Source: Planctomycetota bacterium (GTDB lineage Bacteria; Planctomycetota; J058). From it: 64,000 bases of DNA. A model generated the notes under the pieces. The model was not told the origin of the DNA. It searched no databases and saw only the letters and a list, made by a program, of their open reading frames with translations. Both the position numbers and the translations under genes were made by a program. Position 1 is the stretch's first letter. Each line of letters starts with the position of its first letter. Positions 16,832-25,015 of this stretch are shown here, piece after piece. The stretch covers positions 90,736-154,735 of the forward strand of contig JAMLIC010000021.1 of NCBI GenBank assembly GCA_023954375.1. The letters are read 5' to 3'.

Positions 16832-18337
16832 GTGAGCGACCAGAAGAAGCCGAACGAGAGCGCAAGGGTCGCCGCCCTGATCGAGGCGGAGCCGGCGCTC
16901 GACAAGGGCGTGTCGGCGTGGGCCGTCGCCTGGCGGCAGCTCAAGCGCGACCGCGTGGCCATGATCGCCGCGACGTCGCTCGTGCTGCTCGGCCTGCTGT
17001 CGGTCCTCTCGCCGCTCCTGGCCAACGACAAGCCGCTCTGGGCCAGCTACAAGGGCCGCTGGTTCTTCCCGGCGTTCAAGGACTACCTCGACGAGAACAT
17101 CCCGATCCCGTTCGACATCCCGGCCGCGCTGCGGCGCTCGAGCGGCTTCTTCTCGCCGGCCTACGCCAACGCGCAGGAGATCCCGCGCCCCGGCGGGCGC
17201 ACGCTGCCCGACTGGACGGCGATCAAGCGCGAGATCGACGGGCCCGAGGGGAAGGCGCGCGGCGACTGGTACCTCGGCGCCCCGATCCCCTACTACTACA
17301 AGCAGACCTCGAGCGCGATCAAGCAGCTCCCCTTCGCCGACGTCGTCCACCTGCTGGTCGTCGACGGGCCGGGCGAGGGGCGCGTGCTCCAGCTCGTGCC
17401 CAAGAGCGTGTGGTCGGACGAGTGGACCCGCCTGCGCTCGGTGGACGGGGCGCTGGACCTGAGCGGGATCACCGTCGTCCACGCGCCGCCGGCCGAGGGC
17501 AAGGAGCCGCGCTGGGTCGTGCGCCGGGCGAGCGAGGCCCCGGATGCGACGGCCAGCGCGACCGTGCGCGGCGAGCCGGTCGGCGAGACGCCGGTCGCGC
17601 TGAGGCCGGGCGACGAGCTCGTCGTCGGCGGCCGGACGCTCCGCGTCGAGGTCCCGCCGAAGCACATCATGGGCACCGACGACGTCGGCCGCGACGTCTT
17701 CTCGCGCCTGATCCACGGGACCGTGATCGCCGGCAGCGTCGGGATCGTCTCGGTCGGCATCTACGTGACGATCGGGATCATCATCGGCGCGCTGGCCGGC
17801 TTCTTCCGCGGCTGGGTCGACATCGCGATCTCGCGCCTGATCGAGATCGTGATCTGCTTCCCCACCTTCTTCCTGATCATCACGATCGTGGCCCTGTGGG
17901 AGAAGCCGTCGATCTACAACATCATGATCGCGCTGGGCCTGATCAACTGGACCGGCGTGGCGCGCCTCATCCGCGGCGAGTTCCTCAAGTGCATGTCCGA
18001 GGACTACGTCGCCGCCGCGCGCTCGCTCGGGCTGTCGAACACGCGGATCATCTTCCGCCACATCCTCCCCAACGCGATCGCGCCCGTGTTCGTCTCGGCC
18101 AGCTTCGGCGTGGCCGGCGCGATCCTCGTCGAGTCGAGCCTCTCGTTCCTCGGCTTCGGCGTGGCGCCGCCGACCGCGTCGTGGGGGGAGATCCTGCGCC
18201 AGGGCCGCAACTACATCAACGAGAACCTCTACCACCTCGTCTGGTTCCCGGGCGTGTGCATCTTCTTCACGGTGACCATGTTCAACCTCCTGGGCGAGGG
18301 CCTCCGCGACGCGCTCGACCCGCGCCTGCGGCAGTAG
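16832..18337 (+). CDS. Oligopeptide-type ABC permease, DppC-like, with large extracytoplasmic insertion
   Basis: This is a 501-residue permease; usual DppC/OppC proteins are about 300. TM1 lies near residues 45-65 (AMIAATSLVLLGLLSVLSP). The core resumes at HIMGTDDVGRDVFSRL and runs through the EAA loop (YVAAARSLGLSNTRIIFRH) to LGEGLRDALDPRL. Between them is an insertion of roughly 200 residues rich in charged and turn residues (FPAFKDYLDENIPIPFDIP; LLVVDGPGEGRVLQLVPK). It is placed outside the membrane, where a docking or substrate-capturing domain could sit. GTG start at 16832. No ATPase gene follows in the operon, so the pump must borrow one encoded elsewhere. Confidence 0.88.
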   Translation: MSDQKKPNESARVAALIEAEPALDKGVSAWAVAWRQLKRDRVAMIAATSLVLLGLLSVLSPLLANDKPLWASYKGRWFFPAFKDYLDENIPIPFDIPAALRRSSGFFSPAYANAQEIPRPGGRTLPDWTAIKREIDGPEGKARGDWYLGAPIPYYYKQTSSAIKQLPFADVVHLLVVDGPGEGRVLQLVPKSVWSDEWTRLRSVDGALDLSGITVVHAPPAEGKEPRWVVRRASEAPDATASATVRGEPVGETPVALRPGDELVVGGRTLRVEVPPKHIMGTDDVGRDVFSRLIHGTVIAGSVGIVSVGIYVTIGIIIGALAGFFRGWVDIAISRLIEIVICFPTFFLIITIVALWEKPSIYNIMIALGLINWTGVARLIRGEFLKCMSEDYVAAARSLGLSNTRIIFRHILPNAIAPVFVSASFGVAGAILVESSLSFLGFGVAPPTASWGEILRQGRNYINENLYHLVWFPGVCIFFTVTMFNLLGEGLRDALDPRLRQ

Positions 18338-18360
18338 AGCTCGTTCCGCGCGCGACCCGT

Positions 18361-18458
18361 ACTCGACCCGCCCAAGCGCAGCGTGCGGGAGGCGCGGAAC
18401 GGGCCAAACGCCCTCGTCCGGGCACTCGCCGATCGCGCCCCCCTCGCGAGCGCATCAT
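18361..18458 (+). repeat. Interspersed hairpin repeat, copy 2
   Basis: Second copy of the four-copy intergenic repeat, between the DppC-like gene and the HD-domain gene. The 5' stem arm is 18381-18396 (ending GGAGGCGCG) and the 3' arm 18434-18447 (CGCGCCCCCCTCGC). The conserved GAACGGGCC and CCGATC flank the inner loop, and the copy closes with GAGCGCATCAT as in copy 1. The outer part of the stem is weakened (GCGTGC instead of GCGATG). Same orientation as the other three. Confidence 0.75.
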
Positions 18459-18496
18459 TCGTCGCAGGCCGATGTGGTAGGCTCCACCTCCCGCCG

Positions 18497-20986
18497 ATGC
18501 GTCGCCGCGCCCCGCTGCTCCTCGCTTTCCCGCTGGCCCTCGCTTGCGCCTTCCCTGGGGCCGCGCGCGCGCAGGACCCCGAGGTCGTCGCCGTCGCCGT
18601 CGAGCGCCTGGGCGGCGAGCTCGCGGCCCGGCTCGAGGCCGCCCTGGCCCTGCCGTCCGGCCCCGGCCGCGAGCGCGCCGGGCGCGTGGCGCTGGCGCTC
18701 CTCGAGGCGCCCGGCCGCGCGACGCCCGCCGAGGTCCTGGCGGCGACCCTCGCCGCCGGCGGCGTCTCGCCCGAGGCCGCCCGCGCCCGCTTCGGCGAGG
18801 AGGTCGCCAGGGCCTGGTCGAGCCCGCGCGTGGCGGCCGCGGTCGCCCTGGCCGAGCTGGCCGGCCCGACCGCCGACGCCGCCGCCGTGCGCCGCGCCCG
18901 GGAGGCGCACGCGAGGACGCACGAGGTCGACCCCGAGCTCGGCCGCGCGCTCGAGCGGAGCATCGACCGGGTCGCCTCGCGGATCGACCCCGAGCGCGCC
19001 GTCGCCCTCAAGGTCGAGGAGGTGCTCGCCTTCTCGCGCGGCCGCCTGACGCCCGCCGAGGCGGCGCGGTTCGCCGAGGCCGTGGCGCTCGCCCGCTACG
19101 CCCACGCCGGGCAGACGCGCGACGGCGGCCAGCCGGCGCTGCTCCACTCGCTCCGCGTCGCGCGGGCCATGCTGGCCACGCCGGGCGTCGAGCCGGCGGC
19201 GGTCCACGCGGCGGTGCTCCACGACGTCGTCGAGGACACGCGCGTCCCCCGCTCGGAGATCACGCGCCGCCTGGGCCCGCGCGTGAGCGAGCTCGTCCAC
19301 GCCGTGACGCTCGACCCGATCGAGCGCTTCGGCGGCGACAAGCTGGCGCGCGACCGCGCCTACTACGCGCGCTTCGCGGCGTCGCCCGAGGGGGCGCGCT
19401 GGCTCAAGCTCCACGACCGGATCGACAACATAAACGACATGTCCGGCTGGCCGCCCGAGGGCCAGCTCCGCTACCTCGCGCGCACGAGGGAGACGGTCGT
19501 CGAGGCCCTGCGGGTGCACAGCCCCGAGCTCGCCGCGCGCCTCGAGGCCGAGCTCCGGCGCGTCGAGGCGCGCGTGCGGCGCCAGCTCGCCCGCGAGGCG
19601 CCGCGCGCGGCGGCCTTCGAGCGCCACCGCCGCCCCGACGGCACGCTCCGCTGGGGCGAGGTGGCCCGCGACACGGCCGTGCGCGAGGGGGCCGGGCTCC
19701 TGCGCTTCACCATGGCCATGTTCCTCAAGGAGCTGGCCGTGGTCGTGCGCACGGGCGACCGCCTGCGCGTCGAGGAGTTCTTCGAGGGGATCCTCACCAC
19801 CGACTTCCTCGTCCACTACGGCGCCTTCACCGTCGGCGCCCGCGCGGGCGAGGTGGCCTTCGCCCGGGCGCTCCAGCGCCACCTCAAGCCCGGGTTCGTG
19901 GGCGAGGTCCTGCGGGCGAACGTCAGCCTGGCCGCGGGCCTCCTCGCGGCCGACCTGGCGAGCGGGACCTTCGACGGCCAGGCCTTCGCCCTGTCGCTGG
20001 CCGCCCTGGGCCTGTCGTCGACGGCCGTGCGGGCGGGCGTCTCGGGGCTGCGCTGGGTCCGGAGCCTGCGCTCGGCCGGCGCCGTCGCCCGCGCCGGCGG
20101 CGTGGCGGGCTTCGTCTACAGCGTGCTCGAGACGACGGTCGTCCTCTACCTGGCCGACGCGATCGAGGAGCGCGCGCGCGAGCGGCTCGACGCGCGCGCG
20201 GCCCGCGCGGCCCTCGCCGAGGCCGGGCGCGCCTTCGCCCGCGACGTGGGCGCCGCGACCACGGCCGACGAGGTGGCCGCGGCGGCCAGCCGCTACGGCG
20301 ACGCCTGGACCGCCTGGCGCGACCACCTGCTCACGGCCGCCGTGATCGAGGACGCGCGGCTGCGCGAGCGCCTGGAGAAGATCGCCCGCCGGGCCAAGCT
20401 CCTCGACGACGAGCGGCGCGCCGCCCGCGCGGCCCTCGAGCGCGCGCCGGCGCTCCGCGACGACGTCGTCCGCCGCCACGGCTCGGTGGACGCCTGGGCC
20501 GAGGCGCGCGCCGCCGAGGACGAGGCCCGCGTGCGCGCCGACCTCGAGGCCGCGCTGGCCGCCCACACGCGGGCCGTCGACGCGATCACCGCCGCCGCCT
20601 ACGGCGCGCCGCGCCGCCCTGCCCCGCTGCTCGACGGCGTCGCCCACCTGCCCTGGCTCCTGCTGGGCGGGGAGGAGGGCGCCGCCGGCGACCCGTGGGG
20701 CGCCCGCACCGACGTCCTCGCCCGCTGGGGCCGCTCGCGCGCGCGCGCCGGCCTCGACCAGGCCCACGGCCGCGCGCCCGCCAACCGGCTCCAGGCCTAC
20801 GACGACCAGGCGGCCGTCCTCGCCGCCGTCGCCGCGGCCCTGCGCGCCCGGCCGGGCGCGCCGGCCGGCGCGGCCGAGGCCCTCGACGAGGCGGCCGCGT
20901 GGGCCGTGCGCGCCCGCGACCTCGAGGCCGGCCTCGCCGGAGGCCCCCCGCGGCGCGGGCTCGTCGACGCCCTCGAGGCGCGCTGA
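18497..20986 (+). CDS. Exported SpoT/RelA-like HD-domain protein
   Basis: This 829-residue protein begins with a clear signal peptide (RRR, hydrophobic core, AARA cleavage near residue 25). Residues about 195-320 form an HD phosphohydrolase domain of the RelA/SpoT/Mesh1 type: H217 (LLHSLRVA), H242-D243 with E246-D247 (LHDVVEDT), and K304 with D307 (LKLHDRIDNIND). No synthetase domain is present. The C-terminal half has hydrophobic segments (SLAAGLLAADLASG; GFVYSVLETTVVLYLADA), then long Arg/Ala-rich helices. In SpoT this domain hydrolyses (p)ppGpp in the cytoplasm, so an exported version is odd; the substrate may be different. ATG 18497 is where the signal starts; a much longer upstream frame is not supported. 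Confidence 0.72.
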   Translation: MRRRAPLLLAFPLALACAFPGAARAQDPEVVAVAVERLGGELAARLEAALALPSGPGRERAGRVALALLEAPGRATPAEVLAATLAAGGVSPEAARARFGEEVARAWSSPRVAAAVALAELAGPTADAAAVRRAREAHARTHEVDPELGRALERSIDRVASRIDPERAVALKVEEVLAFSRGRLTPAEAARFAEAVALARYAHAGQTRDGGQPALLHSLRVARAMLATPGVEPAAVHAAVLHDVVEDTRVPRSEITRRLGPRVSELVHAVTLDPIERFGGDKLARDRAYYARFAASPEGARWLKLHDRIDNINDMSGWPPEGQLRYLARTRETVVEALRVHSPELAARLEAELRRVEARVRRQLAREAPRAAAFERHRRPDGTLRWGEVARDTAVREGAGLLRFTMAMFLKELAVVVRTGDRLRVEEFFEGILTTDFLVHYGAFTVGARAGEVAFARALQRHLKPGFVGEVLRANVSLAAGLLAADLASGTFDGQAFALSLAALGLSSTAVRAGVSGLRWVRSLRSAGAVARAGGVAGFVYSVLETTVVLYLADAIEERARERLDARAARAALAEAGRAFARDVGAATTADEVAAAASRYGDAWTAWRDHLLTAAVIEDARLRERLEKIARRAKLLDDERRAARAALERAPALRDDVVRRHGSVDAWAEARAAEDEARVRADLEAALAAHTRAVDAITAAAYGAPRRPAPLLDGVAHLPWLLLGGEEGAAGDPWGARTDVLARWGRSRARAGLDQAHGRAPANRLQAYDDQAAVLAAVAAALRARPGAPAGAAEALDEAAAWAVRARDLEAGLAGGPPRRGLVDALEAR

Positions 20987-20990
20987 CCCC

Positions 20991-21377
20991 CTACGCGCTC
21001 GACCCGCGCAGCCGGACGAGGGCGACCACCCCGAGCGCGCAGCCCGCGGCCTCGGCGCCCATGAGGGCCAGGAGCAGCGGGTCGGTCGCCCCGTCGACGA
21101 CGACGCCGGTGAGCCGCCCGAGGACCACCCCGCCGAGCCCGAGCGCCTGGGCGAGGAGCCCCGGCGCGAACCATGCCGGCCGCGCCGCCGCGACGGCGAA
21201 GAACGCCGCCAGCCCGAGCTCGAGCCCGCCGTAGAAGGCGCGGATCTCGGCCCGGGCGGCGGGCGTCGGGAGCTCGACGCCGACCTGGCCGAGCGCCTGC
21301 GGCGCGACGAGCAGCCAGAGCCCGAAGGCGGCGAAGGCGACCGCGGTGAGGGCGAGCGAGCAGCGGGCCAGGGTCAT
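20991..21377 (-). CDS. DUF4345-like small membrane protein
   Basis: This 128-residue hydrophobic protein has four membrane segments: SLALTAVAFAAFGLWLL, LELGLAAFFAVAAARP, LLAQALGLGGVVLGRL and LMGAEAAGCALGVVAL. The order and the YGGLELGLAAFF motif fit the DUF4345 family, whose function is unknown. ATG 21377 has GGAGG eight bases upstream; the frame extends 23 codons further without homology. It is divergent from the histidine kinase and ends 4 bp from the stop of the HD-domain gene. Confidence 0.7.
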   Translation of the reverse strand: MTLARCSLALTAVAFAAFGLWLLVAPQALGQVGVELPTPAARAEIRAFYGGLELGLAAFFAVAAARPAWFAPGLLAQALGLGGVVLGRLTGVVVDGATDPLLLALMGAEAAGCALGVVALVRLRGSSA

Positions 21378-21490
21378 GGGCGGCGCCTCCGGAGCGCGCA
21401 TCCTAGCCGTCGCGCACGTTGACGCGGCCGCACGCGGCGCGAGCATGACGTTGGGTCCAGGCGCGGCCCGGGGCGCGCGAGGGGCGGAGG

Positions 21491-22867
21491 ATGATCACGC
21501 GGTCGATTCCGATGGCGTTCGCCGGGGTCACGTTGACCTTCCTCCTGGCCACCGGGATCTCCCAGGTCTGGGCGCTGTCGATCGAGCCCAGGTCGACGAA
21601 CATCGCGACGAACAGCGCGCCGAGCATCCGCCACCTGACCGGGGCGGCCGCGGAGCTGCGCCACGTCCAGGCGCTCCTCGCCGCGCTGGTCCTGCAGGCC
21701 GACGAGCGCCCGCCCCACGAGCTCCTGGGGGAGCTCGAGGCCGCCCGGCGCCGCCTCGACGAGGACGTCCATGCCTACCAGGCGCTGCCCGCGCTCCAGG
21801 AGGAGCGCGCGCTGTGGCCGCCGGTGGAGCGCGACCTGATTCAGCTCGAGGGGGCGATCGACGCCGTCGTGGCCTGCGTCGAGCGCCGCGACGCCGCCGC
21901 CGCGGAGGCCGCGCTCACCGGCGCCTTCGAGGTCCTGGCCGACCGCACGAGCGACGACCTCGAGCGCACGATCGACCTCAACGCCCGCGCCGTGCAGGCG
22001 GACGCCCACGAGATCGCGCGCATGCGCGACCGCGCCTTCTCGCTCCTCCTCGCCCTCGACGGCGTGGCCGTCCTCCTGACCGTCGCCGCGGCGGTCGCGG
22101 TCGTGCGCGGTGTGAGCCAGCACGACCGGCTGCAGGAGGCCAACGCCTCGCTCCTGCGGCGGCGCGTGGACGAGCTGGAGGCCTTCGCCGGCCGGGTGGC
22201 CCACGACGTCCTCGGGCCGCTCGGGGGCGTGTCGCTGGCCCTGGACGCCCTCGCGCGCCAGTGCGGCGACGACCCGGCGCCCGCGCGCATCCTGGCGCGC
22301 GCCCGCGGATGCCTCCACGGGGTCGACCGGGTCGTGATCGACCTCCTCGCGTTCGCGCGCGCGGGGGCCCGGCCGGCGCCCGGCGGCCGCAGCGAGGTCG
22401 CCCCGGCCGTGGCCGCCGTGCTCGCCGACGCCGAGGCGGACGCCGCCGCCGGCGGGATCGCCCTGCGCGCGGAGGTCGGCCCCGTGCGGCCGATCGCCTG
22501 CGCGGAGGGCGTCCTCCTCAGCCTGCTGTCGAACCTGGTGCGCAACGCGATCAAGCACATGGGCGCGACGCCGACGCGCCGCGAGGTCGTGGTGCGCGCG
22601 GCCGAGCGCGACCACGACCGCGTGCGGCTCGAGGTGCAGGACACGGGCCCGGGGCTCGAGCCGGACCTGGTCGCCGTCGCCTTCGAGCCCCACGTCCGCG
22701 GCCCGCAGGCCGCGACGGCGGGGCTCGGCCTCGGCCTCGCGACCGTGCGGCGGCTGGCCGAGGCCCACGGCGGGCGGGTCGGGGTGGTCACGGCCCCGGG
22801 CCGCGGGAGCACGTTCTGGGTGGAGCTGCCCGCCGCCGCCACGCCCGCGCCCGTCGCTGCCGTATAG
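21491..22867 (+). CDS. Sensor histidine kinase with four-helix-bundle-like sensor
   Basis: This 458-residue membrane kinase has TM1 at about residues 8-28, a periplasmic all-helical sensor at about 45-180 and TM2 at about 184-206. HisKA carries H238 (GRVAHDVLGPLGG), where LGPL replaces the usual RTPL. The ATPase domain has NLVRNAIKH (N box), DTGPGLEP (G1) and GLGLGLATVRRL (G2). The sensor helices resemble the 4HB_MCP/CHASE3 class. GGGGCGGAGG lies just before ATG 21491. No response regulator is adjacent. An ABC exporter follows 10 bp downstream and may be co-transcribed. Confidence 0.85.
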   Translation: MITRSIPMAFAGVTLTFLLATGISQVWALSIEPRSTNIATNSAPSIRHLTGAAAELRHVQALLAALVLQADERPPHELLGELEAARRRLDEDVHAYQALPALQEERALWPPVERDLIQLEGAIDAVVACVERRDAAAAEAALTGAFEVLADRTSDDLERTIDLNARAVQADAHEIARMRDRAFSLLLALDGVAVLLTVAAAVAVVRGVSQHDRLQEANASLLRRRVDELEAFAGRVAHDVLGPLGGVSLALDALARQCGDDPAPARILARARGCLHGVDRVVIDLLAFARAGARPAPGGRSEVAPAVAAVLADAEADAAAGGIALRAEVGPVRPIACAEGVLLSLLSNLVRNAIKHMGATPTRREVVVRAAERDHDRVRLEVQDTGPGLEPDLVAVAFEPHVRGPQAATAGLGLGLATVRRLAEAHGGRVGVVTAPGRGSTFWVELPAAATPAPVAAV

Positions 22868-22877
22868 TCCCCGGCCC

Positions 22878-23792
22878 ATGACCCCGGTCCTCGAGGCGCG
22901 CGACGTGGTCAAGCGCTACGGCGACGCCGTGGCCGTCGCCGGCGTCAGCTTCCACGTCCGCCCCGGCGAGTGCTACGGCCTCCTCGGCCCCAACGGGGCC
23001 GGGAAGACGACGCTCTTCAAGCTGGTGACGGCCTTCGCGCGGCGCGACGGCGGCGCGCTCACGGTCTTCGGCCTCGACCCGGGCGCGTCCCCGTCGGCGC
23101 TCAAGGCGCGCCTGGGGGTCGTCGGGCAGGAGGACGACCTCGACGCCGACCTGGACGTCGTCTCGAACCTGCGCGTCCACGGCGGCTTCTTCGGCCTGGG
23201 CGGCCCGGCGCTCGAGGCGCGGATCGACCGGCTGCTGGCGTTCCTCGAGCTCGGCGAGCGCCGCCGCGCGCCGATCATGGCGCTGTCGGGCGGCATGAAG
23301 CGCCGCCTGGCGATCGTCCGCGCGCTCCTCAACGCGCCGGAGCTGCTCCTCCTCGACGAGCCGACGACCGGCCTCGACCCGCAGATCCGCCACGCGATCT
23401 GGAACGCGCTCCGCGCCCTCAAGGCCGAGGGGCTGACGCTCCTCCTCACGACGCACTACATGGAGGAGGCGGCGCAGCTCGCCGACCGCGTGGGGATCCT
23501 CGAGCGCGGGCGCCTGATCGCCGAGGGGCCCCCCGAGGCGCTCGTCCGCGAGCACCTGCCGCGCTTCGTGCTCGAGCTGCCGCGGAGCCGGCAGCAGGAC
23601 GACGGCTGGCGCGAGCTCGCCCGCGACGTCCGGCTCACGGAGGAGCACGGCGACCGCGTCTACCTGTTCCACGACGACGAGGGCCCGCTGCGCCGCTTCC
23701 AGGCCGAGCGAGCCCTGCAGGGCGCGCAGCTGCGCCACGCCTCGCTCGAGGACGTGTTCCTGAAGCTGACGGGGAGGAGCCTCGATGCCTGA
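22878..23792 (+). CDS. ABC exporter ATP-binding protein, NodI-like
   Basis: This 304-residue ATPase is of the DrrA/NodI class. Walker A is GPNGAGKTT (37-45), the signature LSGGMKRRL, Walker B LLLLDEPTTGLDP, and the H-loop TTHYMEEA. The C-terminal ~80 residues (ELPRSRQQDDGW to LTGRSLDA) are the usual DrrA-type regulatory tail. It pairs with the permease whose ATG overlaps its end by 8 bp. Together they should export a lipid, polysaccharide or small hydrophobic compound; the substrate is not determinable. Confidence 0.92.
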   Translation: MTPVLEARDVVKRYGDAVAVAGVSFHVRPGECYGLLGPNGAGKTTLFKLVTAFARRDGGALTVFGLDPGASPSALKARLGVVGQEDDLDADLDVVSNLRVHGGFFGLGGPALEARIDRLLAFLELGERRRAPIMALSGGMKRRLAIVRALLNAPELLLLDEPTTGLDPQIRHAIWNALRALKAEGLTLLLTTHYMEEAAQLADRVGILERGRLIAEGPPEALVREHLPRFVLELPRSRQQDDGWRELARDVRLTEEHGDRVYLFHDDEGPLRRFQAERALQGAQLRHASLEDVFLKLTGRSLDA

Positions 23793-24636
23793 GCCGGGCG
23801 CGGCGCCGGCCGACCTCCTCCCGCGCGGCGCCGCGCCGCTCGCGCCGCCGCCGCGCGCCGTGCGCCTGTGGGCGGTCGTGCGCCGCCACGCGCTCGTCTT
23901 CTCGTCGACGCTCGTGGCGAACTCGCTGCCGGCGTTCCTCGAGCCGCTCCTGTTCCTGACGGCGGTCGGGATCGGCCTCGGCGCCCACGTCGGCCACGGC
24001 TTCGCCGGCCTGCCGCTCGCGGCGTGGATGGGCCCTGGCGCCCTGGCGATCACGGCCATGTTCACGGCGTCGTTCGAGACGACCTACGGCACCTACGTGC
24101 GGCTCGTCTACCAGCGCACCTACCAGGCGGTGCTCTCGACGCCCCTCACGGTGGCCGACGCCTTCCTGGGCGAGGTCCTGTGGTGCGGGCTCAAGGGGCT
24201 GTGCTTCACCTCGGGCGTGCTGCTCGTGTTCCTGGGCTTCGGCCTGGCGCAGGGCTGGGCGGGGGCCGTCCGGCCCACCGCCGCGCTGGTGCCGCTGGTC
24301 GGCCTCGTGTGCGGGGCCCTGTTCGGGGCGCTCGGCCTGCGCGTCACGGCCGCGATCCAGAACCTCAACAACTTCAACTTCTACATCACGGGCGTCCTCT
24401 CGCCGCTCGCGCTCTTCTCCGGCATGGTCTTCCCCGTCGCCGACCTCCCGCCGGGCCTGCGCGAGCTGGCCTACGCCCTGCCGCTCTTCCACGTGACCGA
24501 GCTGAACCGCCTGCTCGTGTTCGGCCCGGGCCCGTGCGTGCCGTTCGTGTGGGTGTGCGCGCCCTACCTGCTGGTCGCGACGACCCTCGCCACCTGGTGG
24601 GCGATCCGCGCCATGGAGCGCCGGATCGTCCGGTGA
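23785..24636 (+). CDS. ABC-2-type exporter permease, NodJ-like
   Basis: This 283-residue membrane permease has six hydrophobic segments, including LFLTAVGIGLGAHVG, CGLKGLCFTSGVLLVFLGFGL, LVPLVGLVCGALFGALGL and FYITGVLSPLALFSGMVFP. The last is the ABC-2 signature region, seen in NodJ as well (FNFYITGVLSPL; PLFHVTELNRLL). The ATG lies within the 3' end of the ATPase gene, so translation is coupled. It forms the membrane half of the exporter with the preceding ATPase. Confidence 0.9.
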   Translation: MPEPGAAPADLLPRGAAPLAPPPRAVRLWAVVRRHALVFSSTLVANSLPAFLEPLLFLTAVGIGLGAHVGHGFAGLPLAAWMGPGALAITAMFTASFETTYGTYVRLVYQRTYQAVLSTPLTVADAFLGEVLWCGLKGLCFTSGVLLVFLGFGLAQGWAGAVRPTAALVPLVGLVCGALFGALGLRVTAAIQNLNNFNFYITGVLSPLALFSGMVFPVADLPPGLRELAYALPLFHVTELNRLLVFGPGPCVPFVWVCAPYLLVATTLATWWAIRAMERRIVR

Positions 24637-24670
24637 AGCGTCCGACGGGTACCATCCGAGCGGTGACGCC

Positions 24671-24970
24671 GTGACCGCCGTCGAGTGGGCGCTGCTGGTG
24701 TTCGTGGTCCTCGCCACCCTGGGGGCCCTCCTGGCCCGGACCGCGCGCCGGCCCGGCGGCGTCGACCTGCCGGTCGCGCCGCGCGAGGCGGGGCCGCCGC
24801 CGGGGCCGGCGCCGGCGCTCGGTCAGGGCGCGGCCTGCCGCCGCTGCGGCGAGGCCCTCGGCGCCCGCGAGGGGGTGGCCTGCCTGGCCTGCCGCGCCCC
24901 GCACCACGCCGCCTGCTGGGAGGAGGCCCAGGGCTGCGCCGCTTGCGGGGCCTGGCCGGCGATCTGGTGA
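24671..24970 (+). CDS. Small membrane-anchored RING-like finger protein
   Basis: This 99-residue protein starts at GTG 24671. The single N-terminal membrane helix (WALLVFVVLATLGALLA) is followed by a Pro-rich linker. A finger fills residues about 56-95: CRRC, VACLAC, HHAACWEE, CAAC. The spacing C-x2-C...C-x2-C...HH-x2-CW-x-E...C-x2-C is the same as in the proteins at 3597 and 52154. It is only 34 bp after the ABC permease, so it may be part of that operon. No catalytic role can be read; a zinc-binding interaction module is most likely. Confidence 0.72.
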   Translation: MTAVEWALLVFVVLATLGALLARTARRPGGVDLPVAPREAGPPPGPAPALGQGAACRRCGEALGAREGVACLACRAPHHAACWEEAQGCAACGAWPAIW

Positions 24971-25015
24971 CGCCCGGCCCCGGCCGGGGTCGAACGAGGG
25001 ACGACGGAGGGGCCC

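Noticed and set aside
12697..17031. 1444-codon minus-strand open frame spanning the peptide transporter
   Set aside because: Antisense shadow rich in His/Asp/Val/Arg; the + strand encodes a clear binding protein and permeases.
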